Below are positions 62,661-64,000 of a DNA stretch of 64,000 nt, piece after piece. A program made the translations under genes and the position numbers. The notes under the pieces are model-generated. The model was given only the letters and a program-made list of their open reading frames with translations. It had not been told where the DNA came from and searched no databases. Positions within the stretch are counted from its first letter, which is position 1. Each line of letters begins with the position of its first letter. Location: contig OV884011.1 of NCBI GenBank assembly GCA_930367205.1, positions 125,879,910 through 125,943,909 of the forward strand. The letters are read 5' to 3'. This DNA comes from Acanthosoma haemorrhoidale (Eukaryota > Arthropoda > Insecta > Hemiptera > Acanthosomatidae).

Positions 62661-64000
62661 GTACAAGATGCTTAACTTCAACGTTGACGGTCTGATGACT
62701 ATACTTGAAGAAGTGGAGGCGCTAATAGCGATCTCCACACCGGATATCGTCGTGCTAACGGATACGAGAATTGTGAACCAGAACGTAAGGCTACAGGGCT
62801 ACTCTGTTGTCATCGAACGGACCGATGGCTACGGTGGAGTTCTGGTGGCTATACGGCACGGCATCACATGGATGAAAGTGGATCCGCCACTGAATACATT
62901 TGATGTCAGGCTCCACCACTTGACGGTGAAAATAAATTTAGGGACACCCATTTATCTCACCGCCATGTATAAGAGACCGAGGGCGTCTCTCCAAGAGTTC
63001 TCAGCTCTTATTAAAGAGTGTGCCAAGAGAAATAACCACTGGGTTGTCGGAGACTTAAATGCGCGGCATACCTTGTGGAATAATGCCACCGCCAACCCAG
63101 CGGGGAGAGCCTTGGTAAAGGCGCCCTTTACTGTCGTTCACCCTCAGAACCACACCTTTCGCCATAGAGGTAACAGCGCACAAACCTCCACCCTAGATCT
63201 TTTACTCACAAAACAGCCACACAGGATAAACAATTGTGAGACCCTGGACCTAGTAACGACCGACCACCTACCAGTATTGTATTCCATTGACGGTAGAGTT
63301 GTGATCCCGCGTCCCACGAAGTACGACTATCGTCGGGCTGACTGGGACCTATATCGATCACAACTTTACCACCAATTGCATACGGTTCCTGTTCTCCGCA
63401 GTACAGAGGAAGTGGATCGACAGGTAGTTTTCCTGACCGAGGTTATCGTCGATGCAGCTAACACAGCTGTCCCAAAGTTTAGCCCGAAGCCACCCATGCT
63501 ACAAAAACCACCAGACCATATTCTTCGACTTATTGCATTACGCAATAATTGGAAAAATAACTGGTATAGAACAAGGAATCGTCAGGCCAAGAAAGTTGTA
63601 AACTCTCTTACAACACAAATTCGTGGCTTGATGAGGAATTGGAAGACGGCAACGTGGCACGAACGGCTACATGGCTTACATGGCGATTTCCGTAAGTTTT
63701 GGAAGCTCCTAAAGACTACTACCAAGAAGGACTCAGGTGTCCGTCTTCATGACGGAGACACCCTGTACACATCGGAAGAACAGGCTAAAATATTGGCCGA
63801 CCACTATACCGCAGACAACACCGCTAGGACAGGTAACTACCACGAACCTCAGCAGCTGAGGACAGGTCAGAACTATATGTTTGTCTCCCCGAAGCAGCTT
63901 AAGGCGATTCTTCGCCGGTGTCAGGGAAACCGATCACCAGGGGGCGACGGGATACAAACGGTATTGCTGAAACAGCTGCCGAGGAGAGGGATTGCCCAAC
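62653..64000 (+). CDS. Jockey ORF2 (endonuclease-reverse transcriptase), runs off the window
   Basis: ATG at 62653 overlaps the ORF1 stop by 8 nt (ATGGGTAA, -1 frame shift). The frame is open for 449 codons to the window end. The apurinic-like endonuclease reads MLNFNVDGL (residues 6-14), DIVVLTDTRI, YGGVLVAIRHG, TAMYKRPRASLQEF, HWVVGDLNARHTLWNN (about residues 130-146) and STLDLLLTKQPHRI, then VTTDHLPVLYSI, the C-terminal Asp-His pair. A linker (LIALRNNWKNNWYRTRNRQA; HGDFRKFWKLLKTTTKK) leads to the first RT block, QLKAILRRCQGNRSPGGDG. The RT active site is beyond the window. All visible catalytic residues are intact, so this copy may encode a working enzyme. Confidence 0.92.
   Translation, partial: MGKYKMLNFNVDGLMTILEEVEALIAISTPDIVVLTDTRIVNQNVRLQGYSVVIERTDGYGGVLVAIRHGITWMKVDPPLNTFDVRLHHLTVKINLGTPIYLTAMYKRPRASLQEFSALIKECAKRNNHWVVGDLNARHTLWNNATANPAGRALVKAPFTVVHPQNHTFRHRGNSAQTSTLDLLLTKQPHRINNCETLDLVTTDHLPVLYSIDGRVVIPRPTKYDYRRADWDLYRSQLYHQLHTVPVLRSTEEVDRQVVFLTEVIVDAANTAVPKFSPKPPMLQKPPDHILRLIALRNNWKNNWYRTRNRQAKKVVNSLTTQIRGLMRNWKTATWHERLHGLHGDFRKFWKLLKTTTKKDSGVRLHDGDTLYTSEEQAKILADHYTADNTARTGNYHEPQQLRTGQNYMFVSPKQLKAILRRCQGNRSPGGDGIQTVLLKQLPRRGIAQ

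Larger units (their letters stand above)
61758..64000 (+). mobile_element. Jockey retrotransposon, 5'-truncated, best-preserved copy (copy D)
   Basis: Similarity to copy C begins abruptly at about 61758 (TGTGCCAGAGCCACCCTC), inside ORF1. From there ORF1 and ORF2 are open without a break to the window end, so this is a recent insertion truncated at its 5' end, as expected from incomplete target-primed reverse transcription. The 3' part and any target duplication lie outside the window. Confidence 0.9.

Overview
The window is eukaryotic and most likely from an insect; a hemipteran-like genome is possible but not proven. It is AT-rich, the host genes are split by GT-AG introns, and most recognisable coding sequence belongs to insect-type transposable elements: Jockey and R1-like non-LTR elements, CsRn1-like and 17.6/297-like Ty3/gypsy elements, mariner and Tc1. 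No bacterial-style gene organisation is present.

Host genes: (1) a minus-strand four-exon gene at 41929-45026 for a 221-residue membrane RING-CH (MARCH-type) E3 ubiquitin ligase, with all splice phases consistent; (2) a divergent plus-strand two-exon gene at 45642-45990 for an unrecognised 90-residue protein, starting about 0.6 kb away; (3) two minus-strand exons (22976-23146 and 18348-18452) of an adenylate-kinase-like P-loop protein, separated by a 4.5 kb intron packed with transposon debris. A possible terminal exon of an unknown gene lies at 59153-59461.

Layout: 0.9-1.7 kb Jockey RT scrap; 4.6-5.9 kb retroposon tail and gypsy RT scrap; 7.8-10.7 kb LTR R/U5 fused to a CsRn1-like pol; 10.7-14.0 kb Jockey copy interrupted by an antisense RT fragment; 14.05-15.33 kb deleted LTR element with its 3' LTR; 15.3-17.8 kb gypsy RNase H/integrase split by a solo LTR; 18.3-23.2 kb kinase-like exons and their transposon-filled intron; 25.66-26.56 kb deleted mariner; 26.74-32.12 kb complete but mutated gypsy element (minus strand); 32.4-37 kb two minus-strand Jockey-type copies; 37-41.8 kb mostly empty; 41.9-46.0 kb host gene pair; 50.73-53.83 kb a 3.1 kb LTR-bounded unit with an antisense R1-like gag ORF and a hairpin-rich repeat array; 54.26-54.93 kb retroposon and LTR tail; 57.75-58.7 kb Tc1 relic; 61.76-64.0 kb the best-preserved Jockey copy, running off the window.

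The most unusual material is one LTR family (ends TGT...CCGACA, 5-bp target duplications). Its members here range from 476 to 3099 bp, most carry a conserved ATGGAGTCAGAT start inside the LTR, and several carry a GC-rich hairpin. One of them encloses the antisense gag-only, hairpin-bearing insert at 51.1-53.3 kb.
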